Source of the DNA: Bdellovibrionales bacterium RIFOXYC1_FULL_37_79
Lineage (GTDB): Bacteria; Bdellovibrionota; Bacteriovoracia; Bacteriovoracales; Bacteriovoracaceae
Length of the DNA: 64,000 nucleotides
Assembly (NCBI GenBank): GCA_001770015.1
Contig: MEQB01000052.1
Location: 1-64,000, forward strand
Direction of reading: 5' to 3'
Part shown: positions 7,701 to 16,200 of the stretch, piece after piece
Numbering within the stretch: the stretch's first letter is position 1
How the letters are laid out: each line of letters begins with the position of its first letter
Program-made: the position numbers and the translations under genes
The notes under the pieces: model-generated
What the model saw: the letters and a program-made list of their open reading frames with translations, nothing else
Database searches by the model: none
What the model was told of the DNA's origin: nothing

Positions 7701-9723
7701 TATTAATACGATTTTTAATATTCGCCTTGAGATGCTTTCTATAAAGATTTGGTTGATGTACATACAAAAGCCTTCTAGCTAAATAATACTCCTTACTTTC
7801 CTTTGGAAATTTCTTAATTGCTTCATTAAATATATCTTCATCAATCCAATCAAGCTTTGATGGAGCAAAGCGACCGTCGTTTGGGTAAGTACTGCTTAAT
7901 TCATAGTCTTTAAATTTATTATTTTTTAAGAAAAATTCTATGAATGCTTCTTCACTGTCATTTATCGTTGAATTTCTTATTAACTCGTCAAAATCGCCAG
8001 ACTTTATAAACTTTAAAACATCTTTTTTAAGGTCTGCCTTACTACCACCAACCTTAGAAGAAATTTTATCCCAGTCATATGTAGCTTCTCTGGCATTAAA
8101 TAAATCCGAAATAGCAAATTCACCTTTATTCTCCCATAAGTTTTTAAGATATTTCTCCTCCAATCTTTTCCAAGCTGGTAAATTTGAGTCTTTTAGTTTA
8201 CTCCAAGCATAAGAATCACTTGTGATTGGTGTTGAATTCCAATCTCTAAAAGGAGATCCTAAAATATTTAAGCAGTTTTTGAAATCACAGTTCTCTTCTA
8301 TTCCTTTAATATATTGCTCCACTAATATATTAAAAAGATTATCAGGAGCTGGCTTTTTATACTCTGATCCACTCAGATATTTAAATATCTCAAAATGATT
8401 TAATTTTCGTTTATCAGCATGACTTAAAATCATATCATTTACTTCATCTAATAGAAGTTTATGTGTCTCAATAAAATCCTTTTCAGTTAGAAAAAGTCTT
8501 GAATACGTTAAATCATGAACAGTATCCACCTGTTTTCCATCAATGTAGCCATCCGTTAACTTTTTAAATATTGCAAATCGATCTACTTCTTTTAATCTTT
8601 TTTGAAATATTTCTTTGACTCTCAATCGATAATCACTACTTTGAAAAAGCGGTATCTTATTTGATTTTTTCAAAATATTATCATCCAAGTTAATTGGACT
8701 GCTTTTTTTAAAGTTTGATATAGGTATAACGATTTTTTCCAAGAAATCATCGATGAGTTCTTTGCTTACAGACTCATCCTTAAGAAGTGTAAACGTCTTA
8801 TCAAGTTCAATCATTAGTTGAGTTTTATAATCGTATATAGCATCGTATTTAACCATTTCCTCTAATATTTTATTTACCTTGTTCATTTGTTTAGTAATTG
8901 AATGCTGACTCAAACCCTTTACAAAAGTACTTTTTAATTGCTTAACCTCTGTTTCTAAGTCAGGCGTTATATATTTTCTTAGTAAATCATCGCCATTATC
9001 TCCCTGTTCCATTCTGCTTGATAGCATTTCAGCTTGATCAAGGGTTTCTCTTAGATTAATTTCTGGATGACTATGAATTAGATACTTTGCTGATTCTTCG
9101 AGTACATCTTTTCTTGTTTTATCAGTTTGCCCTTCAATTATATTTAATTGTTTAATAGCACTGTAAACTGTATCTTGCGGATACCCAGCGTTAAATGCAA
9201 TTTTACTACCTCTTTGATCTGTGAAAAGTTCAATGGTTTGTGGAGATGCTTTTTTGGGATCTAGTGACATACCATCAACACCCATATGATCATAAGAGTG
9301 AGCAATTTCGTGGGCAAGCACTCCTGTAATTTTTTTTAATCCATTTAAAATATCGATATTCCCATCTTTATCTGTCATAAGAAATTCAATAGCACCTTGA
9401 GAAATTTGAATATGATAAGGAGTATAAAGATCTTGTGAGCGTCTTATGTTTATAAAATATTTATCACTAGAATCCATTATATGTAGATAGTATTCGGGGG
9501 AACTTACACCAGTACCAGCATCTTTACTCATCTTTGTCGATGTTTTCACCAAGTTCTCGAAAATGTTATTTATTGCTGCTTGAAGTGCTGGATATTTACT
9601 TTTTGAAAGCACACTTTCTTCTGGAGGTTTTAACCAATCAAAGTAGGAACTCTCGGCCCAAGGATGGCACGAAAAAATCGCACAAAGTAAATATATTATA
9701 AGTAGAAAAGACCTAACACTCAT
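4765..9723 (-). CDS. exported metallopeptidase-like / ABC1-kinase-like fusion protein
   Basis: 1652 residues with an N-terminal signal sequence (hydrophobic residues 5-19, likely cleavage after PWA at 23). Residues 138-142 are HEIAH, and ELFTDQRG at 165-172 supplies the third zinc ligand expected in M48-like gluzincins. Residues about 200-1250 are mostly helical and unrecognised. The C-terminal part matches the ABC1/UbiB (ADCK) atypical kinase pattern: an LGSAS loop, then VAAFK for the ATP-site lysine, NEEIDFKLE, FMEKGEG, and DRHSGN with the catalytic Asp near residue 1489, then PIDFG. The classical KxGQ motif of UbiB is not seen. ABC1 proteins normally act on the cytosolic face, so a signal peptide is odd. 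Its substrate and site of action are unknown. The nearest known genes are remnants, so it stands alone. Confidence 0.72.
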   Translation of the reverse strand: MSVRSFLLIIYLLCAIFSCHPWAESSYFDWLKPPEESVLSKSKYPALQAAINNIFENLVKTSTKMSKDAGTGVSSPEYYLHIMDSSDKYFINIRRSQDLYTPYHIQISQGAIEFLMTDKDGNIDILNGLKKITGVLAHEIAHSYDHMGVDGMSLDPKKASPQTIELFTDQRGSKIAFNAGYPQDTVYSAIKQLNIIEGQTDKTRKDVLEESAKYLIHSHPEINLRETLDQAEMLSSRMEQGDNGDDLLRKYITPDLETEVKQLKSTFVKGLSQHSITKQMNKVNKILEEMVKYDAIYDYKTQLMIELDKTFTLLKDESVSKELIDDFLEKIVIPISNFKKSSPINLDDNILKKSNKIPLFQSSDYRLRVKEIFQKRLKEVDRFAIFKKLTDGYIDGKQVDTVHDLTYSRLFLTEKDFIETHKLLLDEVNDMILSHADKRKLNHFEIFKYLSGSEYKKPAPDNLFNILVEQYIKGIEENCDFKNCLNILGSPFRDWNSTPITSDSYAWSKLKDSNLPAWKRLEEKYLKNLWENKGEFAISDLFNAREATYDWDKISSKVGGSKADLKKDVLKFIKSGDFDELIRNSTINDSEEAFIEFFLKNNKFKDYELSSTYPNDGRFAPSKLDWIDEDIFNEAIKKFPKESKEYYLARRLLYVHQPNLYRKHLKANIKNRINNALKNGQKIEVDKIWAEAMTELYGSTKYPPAYSVDIFYESIDQSDLSKRAKSKLILDNTFLAEDKLDKPSTFGKRPLKRNPKGNRYKSLPNKYGMMGIHEYRHRDNFFEDINHINRGAAQATPFERLGDLGTNEMRRSNFNIILKNIEYLKKDNVFKDFKILEYLLDSAKLAGDDVYVSFIHNHIDKLLNSSLSLTEKSNILNYIMSHSDANPLSSVVRNNKILRKFISTIDEMDIPDFKKVEMFLNAIGTGTNTDTDEFIKRVILPRLKRTTDINASLNHLVIKLLNKEKVENEGLKIELFNELNRQWHEKIRLMDYSIEMGAPGHLRKDDEFKNVKLSEDFTVKFESSKHIIDFDRVPVKDKYSPKTEIEGLEDTLRRLHISSSTKRDELIEKWVWDNKIDDLQQLAQVEKLKTTSTINISELPVRRLSGISNYLSNLNLEQRKTLIEYILRSEHMEFPDSLLNLAVDDYNTTFKFIFENGTKGLSQEETKNFIKEYLENFIKELDTNEKTLLNNFIFNTKPPLLDDPEYFKFVVSDHLKLNDNYTKMLTAYLNTPPLDEKSTTISYLLSLPSDEQEKGFLKIFDAFKVIGPKAAQTAPDFDFFNKEINSQLDEYKDSTKAMSKYDILKEMDNNLPQKIRAQIKGVKSVLGSASIKTVVLLEMVDGTERVAAFKNPNAVNQIKYHITRAENYLKQLEKSDVKFSKNLVENYIFHMKNLLNEEIDFKLEKKKLKTSAEVYEKINTKMEKTMNDWKFHVPSSDDKLGVHENILFMEKGEGITFRKLDRAIQEEIGPHIVESSLRSMFEYGHFDPDRHSGNFLVNPKTKTIYPIDFGQSQKFAPNNIFKLADERFIFVQFLRHLKDGNIEEVLKHYNKMADKKIDINQSLIDKLTIAVAGEKKSSEKIIKVLNLLSEEGGFLKKPYLFGLKGLLTLSRNGYVTENQFKNILSKQATAFLEKHITLNIPILRDCLMKMLQ

Positions 9724-9905
9724 GGTGTCTTATCGGTAGAAATATGTGGAATTATTCAGATCGCATTGGATAAATTACGAAGAGGCAAAAAGTACCTTAA
9801 TTCACAAAAATAAAGGAAAGTTTCCTCGTACCGTTTTGACAATAAAAAGCCACACCTGTCGGCAAACAAGTTGCTGATCACTAAATGTTTTTTTCTTTAG
9901 CCGGT

Positions 9906-10184
9906 TCAACATATCATAATTTCATGATAAATACGTGTATAGAGAGAAATTATAAATTCCAAAACTTGTTCTTCAATCGTTCTTTCTGTCTCTGAACTAT
10001 AACCATCACCAAGTGAAACTCCTAAATTATCTGGTTCCTTACACATGATAATCCCGCCAGGTTTTAAAATTCTCTTCATCTCTTGTAGAGCCTTCTCGGG
10101 TTTTTTCAAATGCATCAGCAACGTCTGACACATGGCCATGTCTACTGATTCATCGGGCAGAGGAATTTCATTACCAACTAGCAA
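9906..10184 (-). pseudogene. SAM-dependent methyltransferase fragment
   Basis: 92 codons resembling the centre of a class I (type 11) methyltransferase: LPDESVDMAMCQTLLMHL and a KALQEMKRILKPGGIIMCKE segment match motifs II-III (post-motif Asp and the LKPGG turn). The GxGxG SAM-binding motif that should lie upstream is absent, and the frame opens at a TTG four codons after an in-frame stop. The C-terminus is also cut short. It is most likely a decayed gene remnant within the accessory region. Confidence 0.65.
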
Positions 10185-10631
10185 GTAGCTTAGTTAATTG
10201 TTAATCGGAGTTTAGAATTATTTAATTAAGTAGTCTAGTGGTTGCTTCAGAAAAATATTTTAATCTAACCTGACATTGATGGTTGCGTAAGGAAATTCTA
10301 CTTGTAACAAATGCTAAATAACTAAAATCATATTAAGTGGTACAAGTAACTAGTACCAACAGATAAGAAGCTTATCGGACAAAAAATTCTTTTAACTTGT
10401 CTAATTTAGATGCTTCTCTACATATTCAGCAAAAATTTACCCAAGTTTATAAATTTTTTAAATTTTTCCAGAAAAACACCTTGAAAATGCACACTGAAGG
10501 AATAGAACCACCCTCCCGCCGTCCTGGCGGGATCATGAAATTGACTCAAAACCTCTCTCTATATTGAAGATTGATCCTGAAATTAATCGTAACTATTTTT
10601 ATAAGGCGATAAAAATATCGCTTAGGTTTAA

Positions 10632-10678
10632 TAAAGTTTCCTTGGTGGAAAAAAACAAATAAAAGACTTAACAGATAT
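10632..10678 (+). repeat. short dispersed repeat, copy 2
   Basis: Repeats the AAGTTTCCTTGGT.GAAAAAAA block found at the stop codon of the 649-residue protein gene (3197-3217), followed after an insertion by a similar ACAGATAT block. No reading frame continues here. Confidence 0.45.
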
Positions 10679-11021
10679 TATAGTTGCTTGTTTATGGTAA
10701 AAATTATTGAAGAGGCTGAAGTCTTACACAAAAAGCCCGATTAATGCTATGAGAAAATACGGATCGTAAAAAATAGAACGAGTACCAACTCGTGGACGAC
10801 AAGCCACAGCGCCAACGAAACAACGGATTTTGATCGTATCATGAAAATTGTAATGTGTTCTCCAGTGTCGAAGGCCAGACTGAAAGCGAAGCTTTCGGAC
10901 CGAAAGGTCTATCATGAAGGCTGTGAAAGATAGGAATTGGAGCCTGTTACTATAGTAATTCACACGAAACTTGATAAGTCCTCAAGCTGAAGAATTTGTA
11001 AGCTGACAAGAGGCAAAAAAA

Positions 11022-11069
11022 GTGGGATTACGTTTTTTTATTGAAGAGAAAACTAAAATTACAACCAAG
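11022..11069 (+). repeat. 48-bp direct repeat, right copy
   Basis: Matches 40-87 at 46 of 48 positions in the same orientation. It lies about 50 bases before the operator of the thioredoxin/RND operon, exactly where the gene content changes from orphan secreted proteins and gene fragments to ordinary conserved genes. Confidence 0.85.
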
Positions 11070-11117
11070 TAAATTCCATTGATTATTATTTAAACCCTAT
11101 TCTGAAAAAAAACACTT

Positions 11118-11145
11118 GAACATATTATAATTTTGTAATATGTTC
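11118..11145 (+). promoter_or_regulatory. palindromic operator and -10 box, probable ArsR-family site
   Basis: GAACATATTA (11118-11127), 8-base spacer, TAATATGTTC (11136-11145): a perfect 10-8-10 inverted repeat about 50 bases before the thioredoxin ATG. A TATAAT hexamer (11126-11131) lies inside it, so a bound repressor would block the promoter. AT-rich palindromes of this kind are typical ArsR/SmtB-family operators, and the operon's second gene encodes such a regulator, so autoregulation is likely. Binding is inferred. Confidence 0.65.
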
Positions 11146-11195
11146 CCCCTCTCTTTCACTTACTAGCATATAAAACGATTAACCAAGGAGTTTTT

Positions 11196-11570
11196 ATGTT
11201 ATTTACCCATGAAATTGGAAGTGAAAATTACGATCAAACCTTAAAAGACCACAATATTGTCATCCTGGATTTCTGGGCACCCTGGTGCGGGCCTTGCCGA
11301 GCATTTGGCCCCATTTTTGAGAAAGTTGCCAGCAGACATACTGATGTGTTTTTTGGCAAGGTCAACACCGAAAACGAACAACTTTTATCCAGTATTTTAA
11401 ACATAAGATCCATCCCGACCATCATGATTTTTCGCGACAATATCCCGGTTTTTTCTCAAGCTGGCATGCTGCCGGAAGCAGGGCTAGAGGATCTGATCCA
11501 AAAAATTAAAAATCTTGATATGGAAGAAATAAAAACGAAATTATCCTCCAAACCCTCCATGACAGTTTAA
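11196..11570 (+). CDS. thioredoxin
   Basis: 124 residues, a single thioredoxin domain with the active site WCGPC (Cys31, Cys34), the cis-proline segment RSIPTIMIF and the usual length plus a C-terminal tail of about 18 residues. No signal peptide, so it is cytosolic. It reduces disulfides or persulfides using electrons from a thioredoxin reductase encoded elsewhere. AAGGAG stands 7 bases before the ATG. It is the first gene of an operon with an ArsR-type repressor, a TolC-like channel and an RND pump, placed directly behind the palindromic operator. That setting suggests an inducible role in thiol, persulfide or metal stress rather than housekeeping. Whether it is the main thioredoxin of the cell cannot be judged here. 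Confidence 0.9.
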   Translation: MLFTHEIGSENYDQTLKDHNIVILDFWAPWCGPCRAFGPIFEKVASRHTDVFFGKVNTENEQLLSSILNIRSIPTIMIFRDNIPVFSQAGMLPEAGLEDLIQKIKNLDMEEIKTKLSSKPSMTV

Positions 11571-11584
11571 TAACTTGGGTTTAT

Positions 11585-11890
11585 ATGAAAAAATGTTTTG
11601 AAAAAATTGATCAAAATTGTCTTATGGCAACAAAAATTTTTAAAACGCTATCACATCCTTTGCGTCTGAAAATTCTTTGCCATCTTTTTAATGAGGCTAG
11701 CACGGTTAGTGCGCTAGAAGAACTCTGCCACGGCTCACAATCCCTGGTTTCCCAGTGTCTAAAACGACTTGAACTGGAGGGACATGTTGAATCATCCAGG
11801 GATGGAAAAAACGTGTACTATAGGATAAAGGATATGAGAATCATTGAACTGTTTAAAAATTTTGAAAAAGTTTTTTGTAATAGGAATTAA
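11585..11890 (+). CDS. ArsR-family repressor, BigR/SqrR-like
   Basis: 101 residues, one winged-helix domain. TLSHPLRLKILCHL begins the domain and SQSLVSQCLKRLELEGHV is the recognition helix region, followed by the wing RDGKNVYYRI. The SQSxVSQ helix together with Cys32 and a cysteine four residues from the end (Cys98) is the pattern of the sulfide/persulfide sensors BigR and SqrR, in which the two cysteines form a tetrasulfide bridge. Four more cysteines (4, 12, 48, 58) are present, so a metal sensor is not excluded. It starts 14 bases after the thioredoxin stop and probably represses the whole operon through the palindrome at 11118-11145. Confidence 0.82.
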   Translation: MKKCFEKIDQNCLMATKIFKTLSHPLRLKILCHLFNEASTVSALEELCHGSQSLVSQCLKRLELEGHVESSRDGKNVYYRIKDMRIIELFKNFEKVFCNRN

Positions 11891-11908
11891 GGATAAATTG
11901 GAGTCTTT

Positions 11909-13186
11909 ATGAAAATAATAATTATGTTGGTGTTTTTATCTGCATCCCTGGCGTATGCCCAGAAATTTACTTTAAGTGAATTAATCACTCAAAGTGAAAC
12001 TCATTCTCCCCTCTTGGATCCCAATAAGGCCAAAATCGATTATGCCGACCAGGCCAATGCCCTGGCAACCTCTTATTATTTTCCGGTCTTTAATTTTACC
12101 CAGCGTTATACGGAATCCAACAATCCGGTTCAGGCCTTTGGTATGAAACTCATGCGAGAAGATTTCACCATGCAGGATTTTGCCCTCGACAAACTCAATA
12201 ATCCCGACAAGACCAAGGCTCACCAAAGCTCGTTTACCCTGTACGTTCCGCTGGATGTTTTTGGCAACATCCGTACCCAAAAAAAGATTATCAATCATCA
12301 AAAAGAATCAGTTCTTTTTGAAGGTCAATGGATAAAAAAGGAAATCAAAAAGAATTTAACCGCACTTTACCATGCTTATTTTTCGCTGGATGATCTGCAA
12401 AAATTCTTTATATCCGAGAATGATTTTCTCCAAAAGATTGTAAGAACCTATGATTCCAAGAGCAAAGAAAATAAAAACCGTTATCTTTCCTATAACCAGG
12501 CCAGAATCCTGATTGATTCATTACAAGAAGGGATTGAAACCCTAACCAATGAAAAAACCAAACTCCTAAAGGAAATTTCCTATATTTCCGGTATCGAGCA
12601 GCTTGAACTGGAACGACAAAGCATCCAAAATGTGGATATCCCCAACCTTTCATCCAGGCCGCTTGCACGTTATGATTTAAAATCCATGCATAAATATGTT
12701 GAGGCGCTGGAAGCAGAAATTTCCAAGGAAAAAATGGCCTATTTCCCTGAACTCTCCGCTTTTGGTCAATATAATTTAACCCGAGAGAATTTTTCTGATA
12801 CTGCCGGAAAAGATACCACGATCGGGGCCCAGCTATCATGGACCTTTGGTTTATCCACGGTTAAAAATGTCTCCCTCAGCAGGGCCAAAAGTTTGCAGGC
12901 CCGCTATGAATATAAAAACAAGGAACGACGGGCAGAAACCGAAATTGATTTACAGGCCAAAGAGCTCGATAAAATGCATAAAAAATTAAGACATTTGGAA
13001 AATCGTCATAAGATATTTTCTGAAAACAAGAATATTTTAAATTTTCAATATCAAAGAGGCTCGGTAGAACTTTACAATCTGCTGGATAACTTCACTTACT
13101 ACATTCAAAATTATTCAGACCTTATGAAACTTGGTGCCGAGTATCAGGCACAACTGGCCACATATGTTCAAAATTTTCAGGAATAA
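11909..13186 (+). CDS. TolC-family outer-membrane efflux protein
   Basis: 425 residues with a signal peptide ending near residue 17 (SLAYA before QKFT). Two repeats of long amphipathic helices (residues about 130-225 and 330-425) separated by short beta segments give the TolC/OEP architecture; ALEAEISKEKMAYFPELSAFGQYNL is characteristic of the family (here in shortened form AEISKEKMAYFPELSAFG). The channel would form a trimer through the outer membrane and periplasm. TTGGAG precedes the ATG. It lies 18 bases after the repressor gene and 14 bases before the RND pump gene, so the pair clearly belongs together. The gene for a membrane-fusion adaptor that normally links channel and pump is not between them. 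Confidence 0.88.
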   Translation: MKIIIMLVFLSASLAYAQKFTLSELITQSETHSPLLDPNKAKIDYADQANALATSYYFPVFNFTQRYTESNNPVQAFGMKLMREDFTMQDFALDKLNNPDKTKAHQSSFTLYVPLDVFGNIRTQKKIINHQKESVLFEGQWIKKEIKKNLTALYHAYFSLDDLQKFFISENDFLQKIVRTYDSKSKENKNRYLSYNQARILIDSLQEGIETLTNEKTKLLKEISYISGIEQLELERQSIQNVDIPNLSSRPLARYDLKSMHKYVEALEAEISKEKMAYFPELSAFGQYNLTRENFSDTAGKDTTIGAQLSWTFGLSTVKNVSLSRAKSLQARYEYKNKERRAETEIDLQAKELDKMHKKLRHLENRHKIFSENKNILNFQYQRGSVELYNLLDNFTYYIQNYSDLMKLGAEYQAQLATYVQNFQE

Positions 13187-13200
13187 TCAGGAGTCAATAG

Positions 13201-16200
13201 ATGAAAAATAAATTAGGTTTCGCCGGAAAGATTGCAAGTAAATTTTTAAATTCCAAACTAACTTTGCTTTTTGTACTGTTCTCTTTGACCTTGGGAGTTT
13301 TCTCCATCATTATGACGGCCAAAGAAGAAGAGCCGCAGATCAAAGTTCCCATGATTGATGTCATGATCCCGGTGCCAGGCTATTCCCCACAAGAAATTGA
13401 AAAACGAGTCAGCAATATTGTTGAGCGTGAAATGAGCGCCTTGACCCAGGTGAAACATGTTTACTCAACCTCCATGGAGAATTTTGCCATGGTTACCGTG
13501 CGATTTGAAGTGGGAGAGGATTTAGAAACCAGTTTAATAAAAGTGCATGATAAAATGATGCAACTTAAAGCTAAGCTTCCCAGCGAAATGATGTCTCCTA
13601 CGGTTAAATCGTTCACCATCGATGACGTCCCCTTTTATTCACTCACTTTCTTTTCCAAAAATTTAAATTCATCCGAAATTCGTTATCAAGTTTATCCGAT
13701 TGTGCAAAAGCTGCAAGAAATTGATGGCATCGCTGATCTAGGTTATATCGGAGGAGAAAGAAAAGTCGTCAGAATCATACCCGACCTCATCAAGCTGCAA
13801 ACCTACGGCGTCACCCTGTTAGAAATGAAAGATGCGGTTGAAAAATCCAGTTCGGAATTTACCGTGGCGGTTTTGCGGGAACGCACCCCCGAACCATTAC
13901 TAGCAGTGGGTTCATTTATTAAAAATATAGATGATATTAACAATATTCCCATCGGAAGACGTTTTGGCAAAACCCTGAAACTCTCGGATATGGCTTCTGT
14001 TATATACGATTTTGATAATGTAAAATCCAAAGTTTTACACGGGAAAGAATTCTTGTCGGCCATAACTGTCACCTTTACCAAAAAGAAGGGCACCAACGCC
14101 ACCAACTTGGCCATCAATATAAAAAATCAACTGGATGATCTTTGGAAAGAAAGTAATTTAGGTGAAAATATCGCTTATGAAGTCACCAGAGACTACGGAC
14201 AGACGGCCAAAGAAAAATCCGATGAATTATTGGAGCATTTAATCCTGGCCACGATCTCGGTTATGATTTTAATTGCCCTAACCATGGGAATCAGAGTTTC
14301 GCTGGTAGTTGGCATTGCCGTACCGGTTACGCTTGCCATGACCCTGCTGATCTACTATCTCATGGGATACACCTTAAATCGGGTTACCCTGTTTGCCCTG
14401 ATCTTTTCCATTGGTATCCTAGTGGATGATGCCATAGTCGTAGTTGAAAATATTTATCGTCATCTGGCAATGGGTAAAAATACCAATCGTGATGACCTCA
14501 TAAACGAGGCGACAGATGAGGTGGGCAATCCCACCATCCTGGCAACCCTGACGGTTATTGTCGCCATCATGCCCATGGCCTTTGTCGGAGGATTGATGGG
14601 GCCATATATGCGTCCCATCCCGATTGGGGCCTCCATGGCCATGATCTTCTCCTTGTTTATTGCCTTTATGATCACCCCTTGGGCATCCAAGCGTATTATC
14701 GGAACTAAAGTCACGGCCCATGAAGAAAAGCACGACGGTTTTTTGGCCAGATATTTCAAAGTCATGATGACCTGGATCGTGGCCAGGCCTAAAAACTCAA
14801 TTATAGTGGGTATCAGTGTTTTTATCCTGCTGCTGGGCTCGGTCTCGCTAATCCTTACCAAACAAGTAAAAGTCAAAATGTTACCCTTTGATAATAAATC
14901 CGAATTTCAAGTTTTAATTGATATGCCCCCTGGCGCCACTCTCCTGGAAACTGAAAATCTGGCCAAAAATATAAGCACCAGGCTTTATAGCTATAAGGAA
15001 GTTCAAAATATTCAAGCTTATGTGGGAACTGCGGCCCCTTTTAATTTCAGCGGAATGGTCAAACATAGCTTTCTGCGCGCCTCCTCCTACCGGGCCGATC
15101 TGCAAGTCAACCTCTTACCTAAACATGATAGGGACATGCAAAGTCATCCACTGGTCACGAAAATGAGACAGGAAATTTTAAAAGAATTTGCATCCAACGA
15201 CATGCTTAAAATTAAATTTCTAGAAATTCCCCCAGGTCCTCCTGTGCTCTCCACGCTCCTTGGTGAAATCTATCATCCCAACGATCAAATCGCCAAAGAT
15301 GCCACTTTAAAACTTGCCTCCATTTATAAATCAACCGACGGTGTAGTCGAAACTGACACAACTTATGAAATTCCTCAGGAAAAACTTTTCTTTAACTTTG
15401 AAAGAGAACAAGGCATGATTCATGGGGTTCCTCAAAAATATGCCACAGCGACCATCCTCATGGCGCTGGGGGATTTAAATCTTTTTCCTTTGCATATTGA
15501 TAATGAAGAAGAAAGTATTTTTATGCGACTGACTCTTTTGGATTCCATCAAACAATCCAACGATCAATTACTATCCCTGTTAGTCCCTTCCATGGAAGGG
15601 GACAAAATCCCTCTCCAAAAAGTATTAAAAGTGGAAAAGAAATTTACCGCAAATCCCATTTACCACAAGGATTTAAAAAAGGTTTCTTATGTCATGGCCG
15701 AAGTGGCAGGCAGTGAAGAAAGCCCATTTTACGCTATTTCAAATATGAGCGATAAACTAAACGATTATGAAGTCACTTATACCCAGGTGCCAAACGTCCA
15801 TGCCAAGCCTATTTTAAAGTGGGATGGTGAGATGGATATTACGATTGAAGTATTTAGGGATATGGGAATCGCTTTTTTCATAGCCGTCGTTTTCATTTTA
15901 TTAATTGTCATTGGCTGGTACAACTCTTTCATCCTGCCCCTCATTATCATTGTACCAATCCCTCTGACTTTGATTGGTATCATTCCTGGACATCTCTTGG
16001 CGGGCGCTTTTTTTACCGCCACCTCCATGATTGGATTTATTGCCGGAGCCGGTATTACAGTTCGAAACTCCATTATCCTGGTTGATTTTATTGAAATGAA
16101 AAGAGCCGAAGGATTAAGTGCCAAAGATGCCATTATTGAATCAACCATTGTGCGATTTCGTCCTATCCTCTTAACCGCATTGGCCGTACTAGTTGCCGGA

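Larger units (their letters stand above)
10185..11117. other. non-coding region with inverted repeats
   Basis: About 930 bases without a supported gene. Visible structures are CCCGCC/GGCGGG (10515-10531), GCGATA/TATCGC (10606-10621), ACGAGT/ACTCGT (10778-10793) and GAAAGC/GCTTTC (10882-10896). The part 10740-10940 is clearly richer in G+C than its surroundings and dense in hairpins, so it may be part of a decayed element or a structured RNA. A 79-codon frame on the - strand covers it but has no start signal and no family resemblance. The right copy of the 48-bp direct repeat lies at the end. Confidence 0.5.

Noticed and set aside
10724-10963. 79-codon frame on the - strand as a gene
   Set aside because: It starts with GTG, has no ribosome site, matches no family and has unusual residue composition; the region is better described as non-coding with hairpins.
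1-11069. Direct repeats as attL and attR of an integrated phage or ICE
   Set aside because: No integrase, excisionase, relaxase or phage structural gene lies between them, and neither repeat is in a tRNA gene.
14419-14876. Two long - strand frames inside the RND gene
   Set aside because: They are shadows of a highly conserved membrane-protein reading frame, with no start signals.
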